64,000 nucleotides of DNA from Algoriphagus sp. Lineage in GTDB: Bacteria > Bacteroidota > Bacteroidia > Cytophagales > Cyclobacteriaceae. How positions within the stretch are numbered: position 1 is the first letter of the stretch; every line of letters begins with the position of its first letter. The notes beneath the pieces are model-generated. The model saw only the letters and a list, made by a program, of their open reading frames with translations. It was not told the origin of the DNA and did no database searches. Shown one piece after another: positions 42,187 to 52,577 of this stretch. The stretch spans positions 1 to 64,000 of the forward strand of contig JANQWS010000061.1 in assembly GCA_030729785.1 (NCBI GenBank), written 5' to 3'. The translations under genes were made by a program, and so were the position numbers.

Positions 42187-42779
42187 TCGATTACCTCAAC
42201 GGAAAATTAGTATACAAAGACCCCACCTATGTACTTATCGATGTAGGTGGTATCGGGTACCATGTTAAAATATCCCTTCAAACGTATACGGCGATCAAAG
42301 ACCAGGAGCAATTGCGCCTTCTTACTTACCTTCATATCAAGGAAGATGCACATACGCTTTACGGGTTTAAGGAGGAACAAGAAAAGAGACTTTTTCTTTT
42401 GTTGATTTCCATCACAGGAGTAGGTCCAAGTACTGGATTGATGATTTTATCCTCCATGAGTAGCTCAGAAATTGAACAGGCGATTATTTCTGGTGACGTA
42501 GCAAGTATCCAAGGGGTCAAAGGGATTGGTTCTAAAACTGCCCAGCGAATCATTCTGGAACTAAAAGATAAAGTTGGAAAATCAGGCACCAGTGAAACTT
42601 CCGCTCCTTTGGGATTTTTGAATGGAGGCAATAAAGTACGAGAAGAAGCGTTACAAGCCCTAGTTACCTTGGGTTTTCCAAAAGCGATCGCAGAAAAAAA
42701 TATTGCACTTGCACTTAAAAAAAGTGGTAGCCCTCTGTCCTTGGAAGAATTAATTAAAGCATCGCTAAAAACTCCTTAA
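42183..42779 (+). CDS. ruvA: Holliday junction branch migration protein RuvA
   Basis: 198 residues. The N-terminal OB fold starts [28 protein letters not shown] (given in part). Helix-hairpin-helix motifs are LLISITGVGPSTGLMIL and IQGVKGIGSKTAQRIILELKDK. The C-terminal domain that contacts RuvB has VREEALQALVTLGFPKAIAEK. RuvA holds four-way junctions while RuvB migrates them. It lies between maeB and sprA with 11 bases to sprA. Confidence 0.97.
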   Translation: MIDYLNGKLVYKDPTYVLIDVGGIGYHVKISLQTYTAIKDQEQLRLLTYLHIKEDAHTLYGFKEEQEKRLFLLLISITGVGPSTGLMILSSMSSSEIEQAIISGDVASIQGVKGIGSKTAQRIILELKDKVGKSGTSETSAPLGFLNGGNKVREEALQALVTLGFPKAIAEKNIALALKKSGSPLSLEELIKASLKTP

Positions 42780-42790
42780 TATCGATTAAA

Positions 42791-45700
42791 TTGAAGGTTG
42801 AGGGAAAATTTATTTTTTGGAAAAAGAGAACTAAGGGCCACCTCTTACTCCTCTTGCTCCTCCTTGCCTCCATCCCACTAAATACCCTACTTGCGCAACA
42901 ACTACCCAAATCCAACTCTAGGATTGATTCCTTAAATCAACGGAGGCTGGCTCCTTCTTTTTTGCTTTGGCAACAAAAACGGACCAACCCACTTTTTCCA
43001 ACAAAAAACCCTTTTTCATCAAAAAAATCACTCTTTTTCCCCAATCCACAGGTAGAAAAACAAGTACAGGTGGTCCTGGATTCTACCCTACGCTACCAGG
43101 TGACCGACCAGTTGGACAGCATGAGTTTAGGAAACCAGGAGGAATATGATTTCGAAAAATTTGCTCCACTTCAAGAATACCAAGTAAGGCAATCTTATTG
43201 GAGAACACGAGCAAAAGGGATAGATGGTGAAAGTGCGGTAGAAGGAAGAAATCTCATTCCACCAATTACTGTGAGTCCCACCTTTGATCGAATTTTTGGC
43301 GGGGATTCCATCACCATCATTCCTACAGGTTACGTCAACTTGGATTTTGGTGCTATTTTCAGAAGGATTGATAACCCAACTATTCCAATTCGTCAGCAAA
43401 AGAATGGGAATTTCAACTTTCAGCAGCAAATTCAAATGGCTGTGAATGGAAACCTTGGTCAGAAATTAAAGATCGGAGCCAACTTTGACTCCAACAATTC
43501 TTTTGATTTCCAAAATCAACTCAAACTCGAATACGACGGCTTCGATGAGGACATTATCCAGTCCATCGAATTGGGAAATGTGAGTTTACCCATCCAAAAT
43601 CGACTAATACAAGGAGCTCAAAATCTGTTTGGGGTAAAAACAGAAATGAAGTTTGGCAAGCTCAACGTGACTGCCGTCGCCTCCACCCAGCGAGGAAGAC
43701 GGGACAACTTGGTCATTGATGCCAATGGCCAAGGCCGTGCCTTTGATATCCAAGGATCGAAATACGATGAAAATAGGCATTTCTTTCTCAGTCATTTTTT
43801 CAGAGACAACTACGAGCGCTGGCTAAAAGGGCTCCCCCAGGTAACTTCAGGCATCAACATCACCCGAGTGGAAGTTTATGTAATGAATCGGGCGACCAAC
43901 ACTGAGACCCTACGAAATTTTGCTGCATTTATGGATCTCGGTGAAGGCCGGGTATTACTGAATCCATCGAATCCTGCCATTGGACCAGGCAACCCCAGCA
44001 GCCCCGCCCAGAATGGAGCAAATAAGCTCTATGCCAGTATCAGCAGCAATCCAAGCTACAGACCCTTTGATGCTGGAGCTCGTGCCCTGGAGGAAAGTTT
44101 GGGGATAAAAAAAGGAGTAGATTTTGAACAAATCAATGGGGCACGAAAACTAGATCCCTCCGAATATTTTTTTAATGGACAGCTCGGCTTTATCTCCCTT
44201 TTCCGACGACTACAAAACGACGAGGTCGTAGCAGTCTCCTACGAATACACCTACAACGGTCAGGTTTTTAAAGTAGGTGAACTTACAGAAGACTACCAGT
44301 CTCGTAGCGAGGATGAACTAATTTTCTTAAAACTACTCCGTCCTGCACGGATCAACACCCGCGTCCCAACTTGGGACTTGATGATGAAAAACATCTATAG
44401 CCTCAATGCCAGTCAGGTATTGCGCGATGGGTTTCAGTTGCAAGTAATCTACCGAGACGACCGCACCGGACTTGACAATCCCGCTCTATTGGAAGGAAAA
44501 AATGTAAAGGATATCCCCTTGATTCGCCTCACAGGCTTAGACAACCTAAATCCTCAAAATGACCCAGCGCCTGACGGCAACTTTGATTTTGTCGAAGGAA
44601 TCACCATGCTTTCAGACCGTGGTTTGTTGATTTTTCCAGTGCTCGAACCCTTTGGTTCCAACCTAGCAAGAAAATTCACAGACGACGAACGAGTACTCAG
44701 CGAGAAATATGTATACGACACCCTTTACCAGACCACACTTGCTGATGCTGAATTGGTTACCCGACTCAATAAATTTTTCATTAAAGGGCGGCTTACTGCC
44801 GGCTCTGCGAGTGAAATTCAACTTCCAGGATTAAATATTTCACCTGGTTCTGTTAGTGTTCAGGCGGGAAACATTCCACTTACTGAGGGTGTAGATTTTA
44901 CGATTGACTACAATGTAGGGCGACTCGTCATCATCAACGATGCCATCCTACAATCTGGTAAACAAATAAATGTCAGCTTTGAAAAAGCTGATCTCGTTTC
45001 CTTCCAAACACGCAGTTTGCTAGGAACTCGATTGGATTACCTAGCCAACAAGAAATTAAATGTAGGAGGAACTTTTCTGTTCTTGAATGAGCGACCCAAT
45101 GTATCCCGTATCGCTACAGGCAACGAGACCTTACGCAATAGCCTTTGGGGATTAGATGTAAACTACAACAACGAGTCTCGATTTTTGACCAAATTGGCAG
45201 ATGCACTCCCCTTCACAGATACAAAGGAAAAGTCATTGGTCCAGTTTAACGCAGAATTTGCACACCTTATTCCTGGAACTTCCAATACCGTCAATGGAGA
45301 TGCTGCCTCCTATATCGATGACTTTGAAGCAGCTGTTACTCCCTTTTACTTGGGTGCACAGGCCAATCAAAATTGGAAACTTGCTTCTACTCCAAAAACA
45401 GCCGATAATCGATTTGATCTGAGCAGTCAAACGGAAGATAAATTAGGCGATGGATACCGTAGAGCCAGGATAGCTTGGTACAACATTGACAATGTATTTT
45501 ACCGAGAGGGAGGTCCTGGAGTCCCTGCCAACATAACTGCTCAGGATCGCAGAAATCACTATGTCAGACGGGTAATTCCTCAGGAGATATTTAAAAACCA
45601 AGACCGGGAAGTTATTTTAGTTCCCCAACCGCTTTTTGAACTTGCTTTTTTCCCACAAGAAAGGGGTATGTACAACTACAATCCTAAACTTACTTCCGAA

Positions 45701-48700
45701 GGTTTACTACCCAACCCAAGGCAAAATTATGGTGGAATCACTAGAGCAATCACCACCGAGGTAGATTTTGACCGAACAAATATCGAATATGTCGAATTTT
45801 GGTTGATGGATCCCTTTCTGCCAGGTGAAAACGGCAAGGTATTGGATGGAATCTTCAATGAGAACAACACCACGGGAGGGAAATTCTTCTTGAACCTCGG
45901 AGATATTTCAGAGGATGTGATGAAAGACGGTAGTCATGCCTTTGAAAATGGACTTCCTGCAGATGGGGATCCTACCGAAACCTCGGAAAACGAGTGGGGT
46001 AGAATTACACGACAGCAATACTTATTACCTGCCTTCGATAATTCAGCTACTTCCAGGGTAAATCAAGATGTGGGCTTTGATGGGTTGAAAAATGAAGAAG
46101 AAGCTAGCTATTTTAAAAATCGTTTTTTAGATCGCCTTACCCTTTCTCCAACTGCCAAAAATGCATTGTTACTAGATGTTTCAGCGGATGGGTTTCAATA
46201 TTACTTGGACTCCAAATTTGACCAAGACAATGCCAAAATTTTGGAGCGCTACAAAAAATTCAATGGAATGGAGGGCAATACACCGGTTACTGCAGACCAA
46301 AATCTTTCTTATACTCCATCTGGAACAAACAACCCCGATAACGAGGATTTAAATACAGACAATACCATCAATGAACTGGAAAATTACTACGAGTACGAAA
46401 TTGAACTCCGCCCGGGTCAGCTGAAAGTAGGAAATAAGTACATCGTGGATCAGGTGACCCACACAGAAGGCGGGGAGCAAGTCAACTGGTACTTATTTCG
46501 AATTCCTGTGCGTCAGCCCGATCGCGTCCAAGGGGACATCTCTGGCTTTAAATCTATCCGATGGATGCGAACCTATCTGACCGACTTCCAGCAACCTGTA
46601 GTACTACGTATGGCCGAATTCCGAATGGTTGGTAGCCAATGGAGATCCTTCCAGGAATCACTATTTGAACGCGGCTTTTTTGAGTTGCCTGAGCCAGATA
46701 ATTCTAATCTCACCGTAGATGTGGTGAATATTGAGCAAAATGCACAAGGAAGCGAAACGTCTAGTCCTTATGTGTTGCCTCCAGGAATTCAACGTGACCG
46801 AGACAATACCTCCGCCATTGAGCGAAGGCTTAATGAACAGTCCCTACGGCTTTGTGTCGAAGACTTAGCTCCAAAAGATGCCCGTGCCGTATTCAAAAAC
46901 ACCAATTTGGACCTGGTTCAATACGAGCGCATAAAAATGTTTTTTCATGCCAACAGCGAAGATGCTCGGGATGGGGAAGTCACTGCTTTTTTGAGATTGG
47001 GTACAGACTACACGGACAACTACTACGAAATTGAAGTTCCATTAAAAATATCCTCCCTAGGAAGCAATGATCCCCAGCTAGTTTGGCCAGAAGAAAATGA
47101 ATTAGATATCGCTATCCAGGAAATTGTTGCCATCAAAGCGGAGCGCGACAATACGCAGTCTCCCTTAACACTACCCTACAGTAAATCCATCCGCCAATAC
47201 AAGGTAACCGTAATGGGTAGACCTGAGCTCAACCAGGTACAAGGAATGATGATTGGAGTACGAAATCCTGGAACAGGAATTGGCTCTTCCAAGAGTATTT
47301 GTATTTGGGCAAATGAACTTCGAGCGACTGGATTTACAAAGACTAATGGCTGGGCAGCAAATGCCTATCTGAATACTAAAATTGCTGATGTGGCAGTAGT
47401 CTCTGCCTCCATTCGTCACAATTCTATTGGCTTCGGAGGCTTGGAAACAAAACTCTCCCAACGTAGCCGCCAAGCTACGACTCAATACGATATCTCAACA
47501 AATGTTGCGGTAGATAAGCTCCTCCCCAAAGAATTAGGGGTAAGTATTCCTTTATATTTTTCATTAGAAAACTCCAGTACTCGGCCTGAGTACGATCCCT
47601 TAAACCCAGATGTTCCTTTTGAAGTAGCTTTAGAAAAATTTACCACTACTTCAGACAAAGATGCCTACCGGGATATTGCAATGGACCAGCTATCACGCCA
47701 AAATATCAGTTTGAACAATGTCCGAAAACTGAAGAAAAATCAGGAGTCACCAAGTCGCATCTACGACTTATCCAATTTGGCCTTCTCCTATGCTACCGGT
47801 ACTGTCACCCAAACCAATGCACAACTTCAGGGCTATAATTTCAAGACCAATAAGGGAAACGTAACCTACAGTTTTCAACCAAAAGAACTAAAAATAGCTC
47901 CATTCCAGAAGTCTGAAGGAATGAAAAGCCCTTACTTAAAGCTGATCAAGGACATCAACTTAAACCTGTCTCCTACCCTACTTTTGGCAAGAATGGATGT
48001 GGATCGAAGATTTACCCGTTCCCAATACCGAAATGACCAACTCAGCACGACAGGTGTAGATCCACTCTTTCAAAAATCCTTCTTCATGAACCGGTCCTTC
48101 AATATCAACTGGGACCTATCCTCTAGCTTACGTGTGGACCTAGCAGCAAGCGCAGCTGCCGTGGTAGATGAGCCAGAAGGAGATCTAGATACACAAGCTA
48201 AAATCGATTCTGTACGAGCGAATTTCCTGCGATTCGGACGTACAACTAATTACAACCACTCGGCAACAGTCAATTACACCCTTCCATTTGCAAAGTTGCC
48301 ACTCACCGATTGGATTCAGACGGATTACCGACACCTCAGCACCTACACCTGGCAAACTGGGGCCATAGGACAACGAGACACCTTGGGAAATGTCATCCAA
48401 AATACCCGAGAACAAACACTTTCAGGAAAGCTAGATTTGATCAAACTCTACAACAAGAGCAAATCACTTGCCGCTATCAACGCTCCCAAACGCCCAAGTA
48501 TCCCTGGTAGACCAAGTACCAATGCCAGTGATACGATTGGCACTCCACTCACTAGAGGAGTGCTCAAAGTGGCGATGCTACTCAAAGAAGTAACTTTTAA
48601 TTACAGCATCATTGAAGGCACCTTCCTTCCTGGCTATATGCCAAACACAGGGCTTTTAGGAATGGACCGTGCTTGGGAAAATCCTGGATGGGCCTTTGTT

Positions 48701-49915
48701 TTTGGTGCCCAAAATGCAAATTTAAGGTACCAACTCGGTCAAAATGGAAACCTCGCACCAAGTCCTGAATTGACCCAAAATTTCCGTCAAAATAAAGCCA
48801 TTAACCTGTCAATTAAAGGTTTGGCTGAACCAATCCGTGACTTTAGAGTGACCCTAGAAGCAAATAAACGGGAAATTGGGGACTACAGTGAAATCTTCCG
48901 GAATAGCCTTGATGATCCTGGAACCTTCGAATCACTCAGCCCAAGTAGAATGGGTTCATACAGCATCACCACCGTTCTTTTGGGTACTGCCTTTGCTAAA
49001 AACAAGCAGCAAAACGAATCGCAACTGTTTACGGATTTTGAAAATTTTAGATCCATTATCAAGCAGCGTCTGGACCAACAAGCTACAGCTCCTGGTGAAT
49101 ACCCAATCAATGGACAAGATGTCCTCATCCCCTCGTTTTTGGCTGCTTACCAAGGGAAAGATGCAAAGACGACCAATTTGAATCCATTTCCAAAAACACC
49201 CCTACCCAATTGGCGCATAGATTACCGTGGCTTGTCCCGTCTAAAAGGACTTAGTGAACTTTTTAGCAGCATCAACTTGACTCATGCTTACAGCTCCACC
49301 TACGACGTAAGCAATTTCTCCAATTCCTTGCAATACCAAGAAGGGTTGGAACTATTCAACACCTTGCAACAAATGCAGCGTCCAAATTTGACCAATTTAG
49401 AGGGACAGTTTATTCCAATTTACATATTAAACCAAGTAGTACTCACCGAACGATTTGCTCCCCTAATTGGCTTGGATTTACTGACTAAGCAACGAATGAA
49501 TATTGCCATCAACTACAATAGAGAACGAAATTTGGGTTTAAATTTTTCAAATTCACAAATCACCGAGCAAGCAAGCAGTGATTTTGGATTAACGCTCTCT
49601 TACACCAAAGCAGGGGTAAAGATTCCATTCAAAATAAGTGGCCAACAAAAAATATTAAAGAACGACCTTCAAATCCGCTTGGATACTAAGATTGGAAGTA
49701 CCCAACAGGTACAACGGAAAATTGAAGAAAAGGCTACAGTTACCAACGGGAACTTCAATTTTCAATTTCGCCCTACCCTGAGCTATGTCATCAATCGGAG
49801 CCTAAACTTAACTGTATATTTTGAGCGTACGGTCAATGACCCACGCGTGACAACAGCCTTCCGACGATCTACCACGGCCTTTGGTGGGCAACTACGATTT
49901 AATTTATCACAATAG
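42791..49915 (+). CDS. sprA: type IX secretion system translocon protein SprA (Sov)
   Basis: 2374 residues, the usual giant size. SprA is the outer-membrane channel through which T9SS cargo leaves the cell; PorV and Plug proteins bind it. A signal region ([20 protein letters not shown]) opens the protein. Bacteroidota SprA features include [20 protein letters not shown] near 130, the [19 protein letters not shown] strand and a C-terminal barrel. The start is TTG ([10 protein letters not shown]), since no other Met precedes the signal. It follows ruvA and is followed by gcvH, an order seen in many Bacteroidota. Confidence 0.95.
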   Translation: MKVEGKFIFWKKRTKGHLLLLLLLLASIPLNTLLAQQLPKSNSRIDSLNQRRLAPSFLLWQQKRTNPLFPTKNPFSSKKSLFFPNPQVEKQVQVVLDSTLRYQVTDQLDSMSLGNQEEYDFEKFAPLQEYQVRQSYWRTRAKGIDGESAVEGRNLIPPITVSPTFDRIFGGDSITIIPTGYVNLDFGAIFRRIDNPTIPIRQQKNGNFNFQQQIQMAVNGNLGQKLKIGANFDSNNSFDFQNQLKLEYDGFDEDIIQSIELGNVSLPIQNRLIQGAQNLFGVKTEMKFGKLNVTAVASTQRGRRDNLVIDANGQGRAFDIQGSKYDENRHFFLSHFFRDNYERWLKGLPQVTSGINITRVEVYVMNRATNTETLRNFAAFMDLGEGRVLLNPSNPAIGPGNPSSPAQNGANKLYASISSNPSYRPFDAGARALEESLGIKKGVDFEQINGARKLDPSEYFFNGQLGFISLFRRLQNDEVVAVSYEYTYNGQVFKVGELTEDYQSRSEDELIFLKLLRPARINTRVPTWDLMMKNIYSLNASQVLRDGFQLQVIYRDDRTGLDNPALLEGKNVKDIPLIRLTGLDNLNPQNDPAPDGNFDFVEGITMLSDRGLLIFPVLEPFGSNLARKFTDDERVLSEKYVYDTLYQTTLADAELVTRLNKFFIKGRLTAGSASEIQLPGLNISPGSVSVQAGNIPLTEGVDFTIDYNVGRLVIINDAILQSGKQINVSFEKADLVSFQTRSLLGTRLDYLANKKLNVGGTFLFLNERPNVSRIATGNETLRNSLWGLDVNYNNESRFLTKLADALPFTDTKEKSLVQFNAEFAHLIPGTSNTVNGDAASYIDDFEAAVTPFYLGAQANQNWKLASTPKTADNRFDLSSQTEDKLGDGYRRARIAWYNIDNVFYREGGPGVPANITAQDRRNHYVRRVIPQEIFKNQDREVILVPQPLFELAFFPQERGMYNYNPKLTSEGLLPNPRQNYGGITRAITTEVDFDRTNIEYVEFWLMDPFLPGENGKVLDGIFNENNTTGGKFFLNLGDISEDVMKDGSHAFENGLPADGDPTETSENEWGRITRQQYLLPAFDNSATSRVNQDVGFDGLKNEEEASYFKNRFLDRLTLSPTAKNALLLDVSADGFQYYLDSKFDQDNAKILERYKKFNGMEGNTPVTADQNLSYTPSGTNNPDNEDLNTDNTINELENYYEYEIELRPGQLKVGNKYIVDQVTHTEGGEQVNWYLFRIPVRQPDRVQGDISGFKSIRWMRTYLTDFQQPVVLRMAEFRMVGSQWRSFQESLFERGFFELPEPDNSNLTVDVVNIEQNAQGSETSSPYVLPPGIQRDRDNTSAIERRLNEQSLRLCVEDLAPKDARAVFKNTNLDLVQYERIKMFFHANSEDARDGEVTAFLRLGTDYTDNYYEIEVPLKISSLGSNDPQLVWPEENELDIAIQEIVAIKAERDNTQSPLTLPYSKSIRQYKVTVMGRPELNQVQGMMIGVRNPGTGIGSSKSICIWANELRATGFTKTNGWAANAYLNTKIADVAVVSASIRHNSIGFGGLETKLSQRSRQATTQYDISTNVAVDKLLPKELGVSIPLYFSLENSSTRPEYDPLNPDVPFEVALEKFTTTSDKDAYRDIAMDQLSRQNISLNNVRKLKKNQESPSRIYDLSNLAFSYATGTVTQTNAQLQGYNFKTNKGNVTYSFQPKELKIAPFQKSEGMKSPYLKLIKDINLNLSPTLLLARMDVDRRFTRSQYRNDQLSTTGVDPLFQKSFFMNRSFNINWDLSSSLRVDLAASAAAVVDEPEGDLDTQAKIDSVRANFLRFGRTTNYNHSATVNYTLPFAKLPLTDWIQTDYRHLSTYTWQTGAIGQRDTLGNVIQNTREQTLSGKLDLIKLYNKSKSLAAINAPKRPSIPGRPSTNASDTIGTPLTRGVLKVAMLLKEVTFNYSIIEGTFLPGYMPNTGLLGMDRAWENPGWAFVFGAQNANLRYQLGQNGNLAPSPELTQNFRQNKAINLSIKGLAEPIRDFRVTLEANKREIGDYSEIFRNSLDDPGTFESLSPSRMGSYSITTVLLGTAFAKNKQQNESQLFTDFENFRSIIKQRLDQQATAPGEYPINGQDVLIPSFLAAYQGKDAKTTNLNPFPKTPLPNWRIDYRGLSRLKGLSELFSSINLTHAYSSTYDVSNFSNSLQYQEGLELFNTLQQMQRPNLTNLEGQFIPIYILNQVVLTERFAPLIGLDLLTKQRMNIAINYNRERNLGLNFSNSQITEQASSDFGLTLSYTKAGVKIPFKISGQQKILKNDLQIRLDTKIGSTQQVQRKIEEKATVTNGNFNFQFRPTLSYVINRSLNLTVYFERTVNDPRVTTAFRRSTTAFGGQLRFNLSQ

Positions 49916-49967
49916 ATTTCAATCTCTCCCGAATACTTTTAATTTTGAGAGAAATAAACGATCCATC

Positions 49968-50345
49968 ATGAATTTTCCAGACGAATTAAAGTACACCAAA
50001 GACCACGAGTGGGTTAAAATCGAAGGTGATATTGCCACTATTGGCGTAACCGACTTTGCACAAAAAGAGTTGGGAGACATTGTTTACGTAGAAGTAGAAA
50101 CGCTTGGCGAAACCTTGGAAGCCGGAGCAGTATTTGGAACTGTAGAAGCAGTAAAAACTGTTTCCGACTTGTTTATGCCAGTTACTGGAGAAATTCTAGA
50201 AATCAATAGTGAATTGGAATCAGCCCCCGAACTAGTCAATGATGCCCCGTACTCCGAAGGATGGATGGTAAAAGTAAAACTTACTGACTCTCTTCCTGCT
50301 GATCTTTTGGATTCGGCTGCTTACAAGGAGTTGATCGGAGAATAA
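49968..50345 (+). CDS. gcvH: glycine cleavage system H protein
   Basis: 126 residues, a lipoyl-domain protein. It shuttles the aminomethyl group between GcvP, GcvT and the L protein. The opening is [14 protein letters not shown]; the lipoyl Lys is in [16 protein letters not shown] and the tail is [13 protein letters not shown] chose ATG at 49968; an in-frame longer form would start inside sprA. It is downstream of sprA and upstream of the VanZ-like gene. Other glycine cleavage genes are not in the window. Confidence 0.96.
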   Translation: MNFPDELKYTKDHEWVKIEGDIATIGVTDFAQKELGDIVYVEVETLGETLEAGAVFGTVEAVKTVSDLFMPVTGEILEINSELESAPELVNDAPYSEGWMVKVKLTDSLPADLLDSAAYKELIGE

Positions 50346-50353
50346 GGGATTGC

Positions 50354-50728
50354 ATGCGCAGGAGCGTTTTGACTTGGGCTTGGTTGGCAGTATGTACTGT
50401 GGCTATGCTTACACCAGGGAGTTCACTGCCCGATGTCTCGGTATTCCGTTTTCAGGATAAGCTCCTTCATTTTTTTCTTTTTTTCGTACTTACCTACCTT
50501 GCTGTGGGCTTAGGGATTAAAGAAAAAAGAAGTCTTAGAGGAAATACCCGATTCTGGATCAATTTCGCACTCTTCGCTCTCCTGCCGAGCGTGGTACTAG
50601 AAACCGCTCAACACCTAATTCCTTACCGAAGCTTTGATTTAATGGACCTGCTATTCAATGAGTTAGGGGTATTTTCAGGGTTATTTGGTTATTTATATCG
50701 TCCAACTTGTAAATTCATTTTGGATTAA
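50354..50728 (+). CDS. VanZ family membrane protein
   Basis: 124 residues with about four transmembrane helices. The VanZ pattern includes LTPGSSLPDVSVFRFQDKLLHFFLF and the family ETAQHLIPYRSFDLMDLLFNELGVFSG (parts shown). In this context resistance is unlikely, and the role is unknown. It follows gcvH by 8 bases. The sprA-gcvH-vanZ order suggests co-transcription rather than shared function. Confidence 0.88.
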   Translation: MRRSVLTWAWLAVCTVAMLTPGSSLPDVSVFRFQDKLLHFFLFFVLTYLAVGLGIKEKRSLRGNTRFWINFALFALLPSVVLETAQHLIPYRSFDLMDLLFNELGVFSGLFGYLYRPTCKFILD

Positions 50729-50794
50729 TCTCCAATAATTCTTAGACTTGTTATTCAAATTACAACCGATTAACCTCAATAAACCAATTTCACC

Positions 50795-51478
50795 ATGGAA
50801 GCAAAAAAGACTCCTAGTGCTGACTTGACAAAAAAGGTGGGTATGTTTACCAACCTAGGTCTAGCAGTTGCGGTTGGACTCACACTTGCTGCCTTCGAAT
50901 ACAAATCGTTTGACGATAGCGGTCTTAAAGACCTAGGATCTGTCGCGGATAATTTCGAAGAGTTGCTTGATGTGCCTATCACCCAGCAGCCACCACCGCC
51001 GCCACCGCCGCCCCCAATGGAGCAGCCGGTGATCGAAGAAATTCCAGATGAGGTAGAAATCGAGGAAAAAATTGAAGTAAACTTTGACGTTGACGTTAAA
51101 GAAACTACAGTAATTGCAGAAGTTGCTATCAAAGAAGTGGTGATTGAAGAAGAAAAAGCCGATCAAATCTTCGACGTGGTAGAAACACAACCAAACCCTC
51201 CTGGAGGAATGTCTGGTTGGAACAAATACCTTTCTAACAACTTAAAGTACCCAACTCAAGCCCGTAGAATGGGTGTTGAAGGCACGGTAATCGTCGTATT
51301 CGTAATCAACACTGACGGATCCATTCAAGACGTTGAAGTTTTGAGAGGTATCGGTGGAGGTTGTGATGAGGAAGCTGTGAAAGTAGTAACTAAAGCACCT
51401 AAATGGGAGCCAGGTAAGCAACGAGGCAAGCCCGTTCGTACTCGAATGAGACTTCCAATCCGCTTCAAACTAAGCTAA
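50795..51478 (+). CDS. tonB: energy transducer TonB
   Basis: 227 residues: one N-terminal membrane helix (LGLAVAVGLTLAAFEYKSF), then a run of nine prolines near residue 66. An unusually acidic spacer (EEIPDEVEIEEKIEV and so on) follows, then the C-terminal TonB domain. That domain shows NLKYPTQARRMGVEGTVIV, INTDGSIQDVEVLRGIGGGCDEEA and PKWEPGKQRGKPVRTRM. It passes proton-motive energy to outer-membrane TonB-dependent receptors. A tandem terminator follows. Confidence 0.95.
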   Translation: MEAKKTPSADLTKKVGMFTNLGLAVAVGLTLAAFEYKSFDDSGLKDLGSVADNFEELLDVPITQQPPPPPPPPPMEQPVIEEIPDEVEIEEKIEVNFDVDVKETTVIAEVAIKEVVIEEEKADQIFDVVETQPNPPGGMSGWNKYLSNNLKYPTQARRMGVEGTVIVVFVINTDGSIQDVEVLRGIGGGCDEEAVKVVTKAPKWEPGKQRGKPVRTRMRLPIRFKLS

Positions 51479-51482
51479 TTCC

Positions 51483-51512
51483 AAAAGACCCGATTAATCG
51501 GGTCTTTTTTTT
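51483..51512 (+). terminator. intrinsic terminator of tonB
   Basis: AAAAGACCCGATTAATCGGGTC-type hairpin (stem GACCCGATT / AATCGGGTC) followed by eight T bases, directly after the tonB stop. Confidence 0.9.
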
Positions 51513-51559
51513 GTTCAACAAGCTTTGCTGAATTGACAAAATCCCCCTAAAATCGAAAC

Positions 51560-51591
51560 TAAAAAAGGCCTGAAATTCAGGCCTTTTTTAG
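51560..51591. terminator. second intrinsic terminator, convergent tonB/yicC
   Basis: The stem AAAGGCCTGAA / TTCAGGCCTTT is flanked by A and T runs, so it can act on either strand. It backs up the first tonB terminator and may end yicC transcription, whose stop lies about 95 bases away. Confidence 0.8.
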
Positions 51592-51684
51592 TGAATGATA
51601 GATTCGCTAATTATCAGTAAAAGATTTACTATTCAAGAAAGTAAGCTATGTACCGTGGATTGTCCATCCGTTGGCCTATTGAAC

Positions 51685-52566
51685 TTACAACACATTTAAG
51701 GTTTGTTCTTTTATCTTTTCTAGCTCATCTTTCATTTGAATCACAATCTTTTGAATCCCAGCATCGTTCGCTTTTGAACCAATGGTATTGATCTCTCTAC
51801 CAATCTCTTGGCTAATGAATCCTAGTTTCTTGCCTTGATTCACCTCTGATTCCATACACTTAATGAAGTAATCTAGGTGAGTTTCCAATCGAACTAGCTC
51901 CTCATTGATATCTAATTTTTCAAAATAATAGATGAGCTCTTGTTCAAATCGATTTGCATCAAAAGCATGCTCATCCATCCACTGAGAAAAATGTCCACGA
52001 ATGCGATTTTGAATTTTTTCTTTACGGGTTGACTCCTCCGCTTTAATTATTGTCCATCCCTGCCGGATGAGATCAATATTCTCCTTTAATTTCACAAAAA
52101 GTGAGGCTCCTTCATCTTCTCGAAAAGCCTCACAACGACGCAACGCATCTTCCAACACTACTTTTACCTGTGCCCAATCGTCCTGATCCTCTCGTTCCAC
52201 TGGGCTATTGACCATCACCTGTGGGGCTTGAAGCGCAAGTTTAAATAAATCAGTTGTTGTTGATCCGCCTACCGAAGCCGCTAGTTGCTCAAAGGCATGG
52301 TAATAGCTTTTAAATAACTCTTCATTGAGTTGCACGGGTAAGTTTTGATTTCCTTTGGCAAAAAAATCAATCGAGATGCTGACCTTCCCTCTATCCAAAC
52401 TCGCCTGTACACGATTTCGAATCTCAGACTCTTTATCGGCAAATTGCCTAGGACTTCGGATAGATACGTCTAGCATTTTCGAGTTGAGCGTCCGAACCTC
52501 TACTTGGATTACCAGCTGCTCATTCTCAAATCCGGCTACCCCATAGCCAGTCATGGATTTGATCAT
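51685..52566 (-). CDS. yicC: YicC/YloC family endoribonuclease-related protein
   Basis: 293 residues. The start MIKSMTGYGVAGFENEQL and the early VEVRTLNSKMLDVSIRSPR are diagnostic. The C-terminus has QELIYYFEKLDINEELVRLETHLDYF, KLGFISQEIGREINTIGSKAND and IQMKDELEKIKEQ (parts shown). Members act as RNases on small RNAs in some bacteria. It is the last gene of a minus-strand run, 11 bases after the large barrel protein. Confidence 0.93.
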   Translation of the reverse strand: MIKSMTGYGVAGFENEQLVIQVEVRTLNSKMLDVSIRSPRQFADKESEIRNRVQASLDRGKVSISIDFFAKGNQNLPVQLNEELFKSYYHAFEQLAASVGGSTTTDLFKLALQAPQVMVNSPVEREDQDDWAQVKVVLEDALRRCEAFREDEGASLFVKLKENIDLIRQGWTIIKAEESTRKEKIQNRIRGHFSQWMDEHAFDANRFEQELIYYFEKLDINEELVRLETHLDYFIKCMESEVNQGKKLGFISQEIGREINTIGSKANDAGIQKIVIQMKDELEKIKEQTLNVL

Positions 52567-52577
52567 ATGTACTTCTT

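Noticed and set aside
50776-51132. Gly/Ser-rich minus-strand frame opposite tonB
   Set aside because: It is produced by the antisense of the proline and acidic tracts; no start context or homology.
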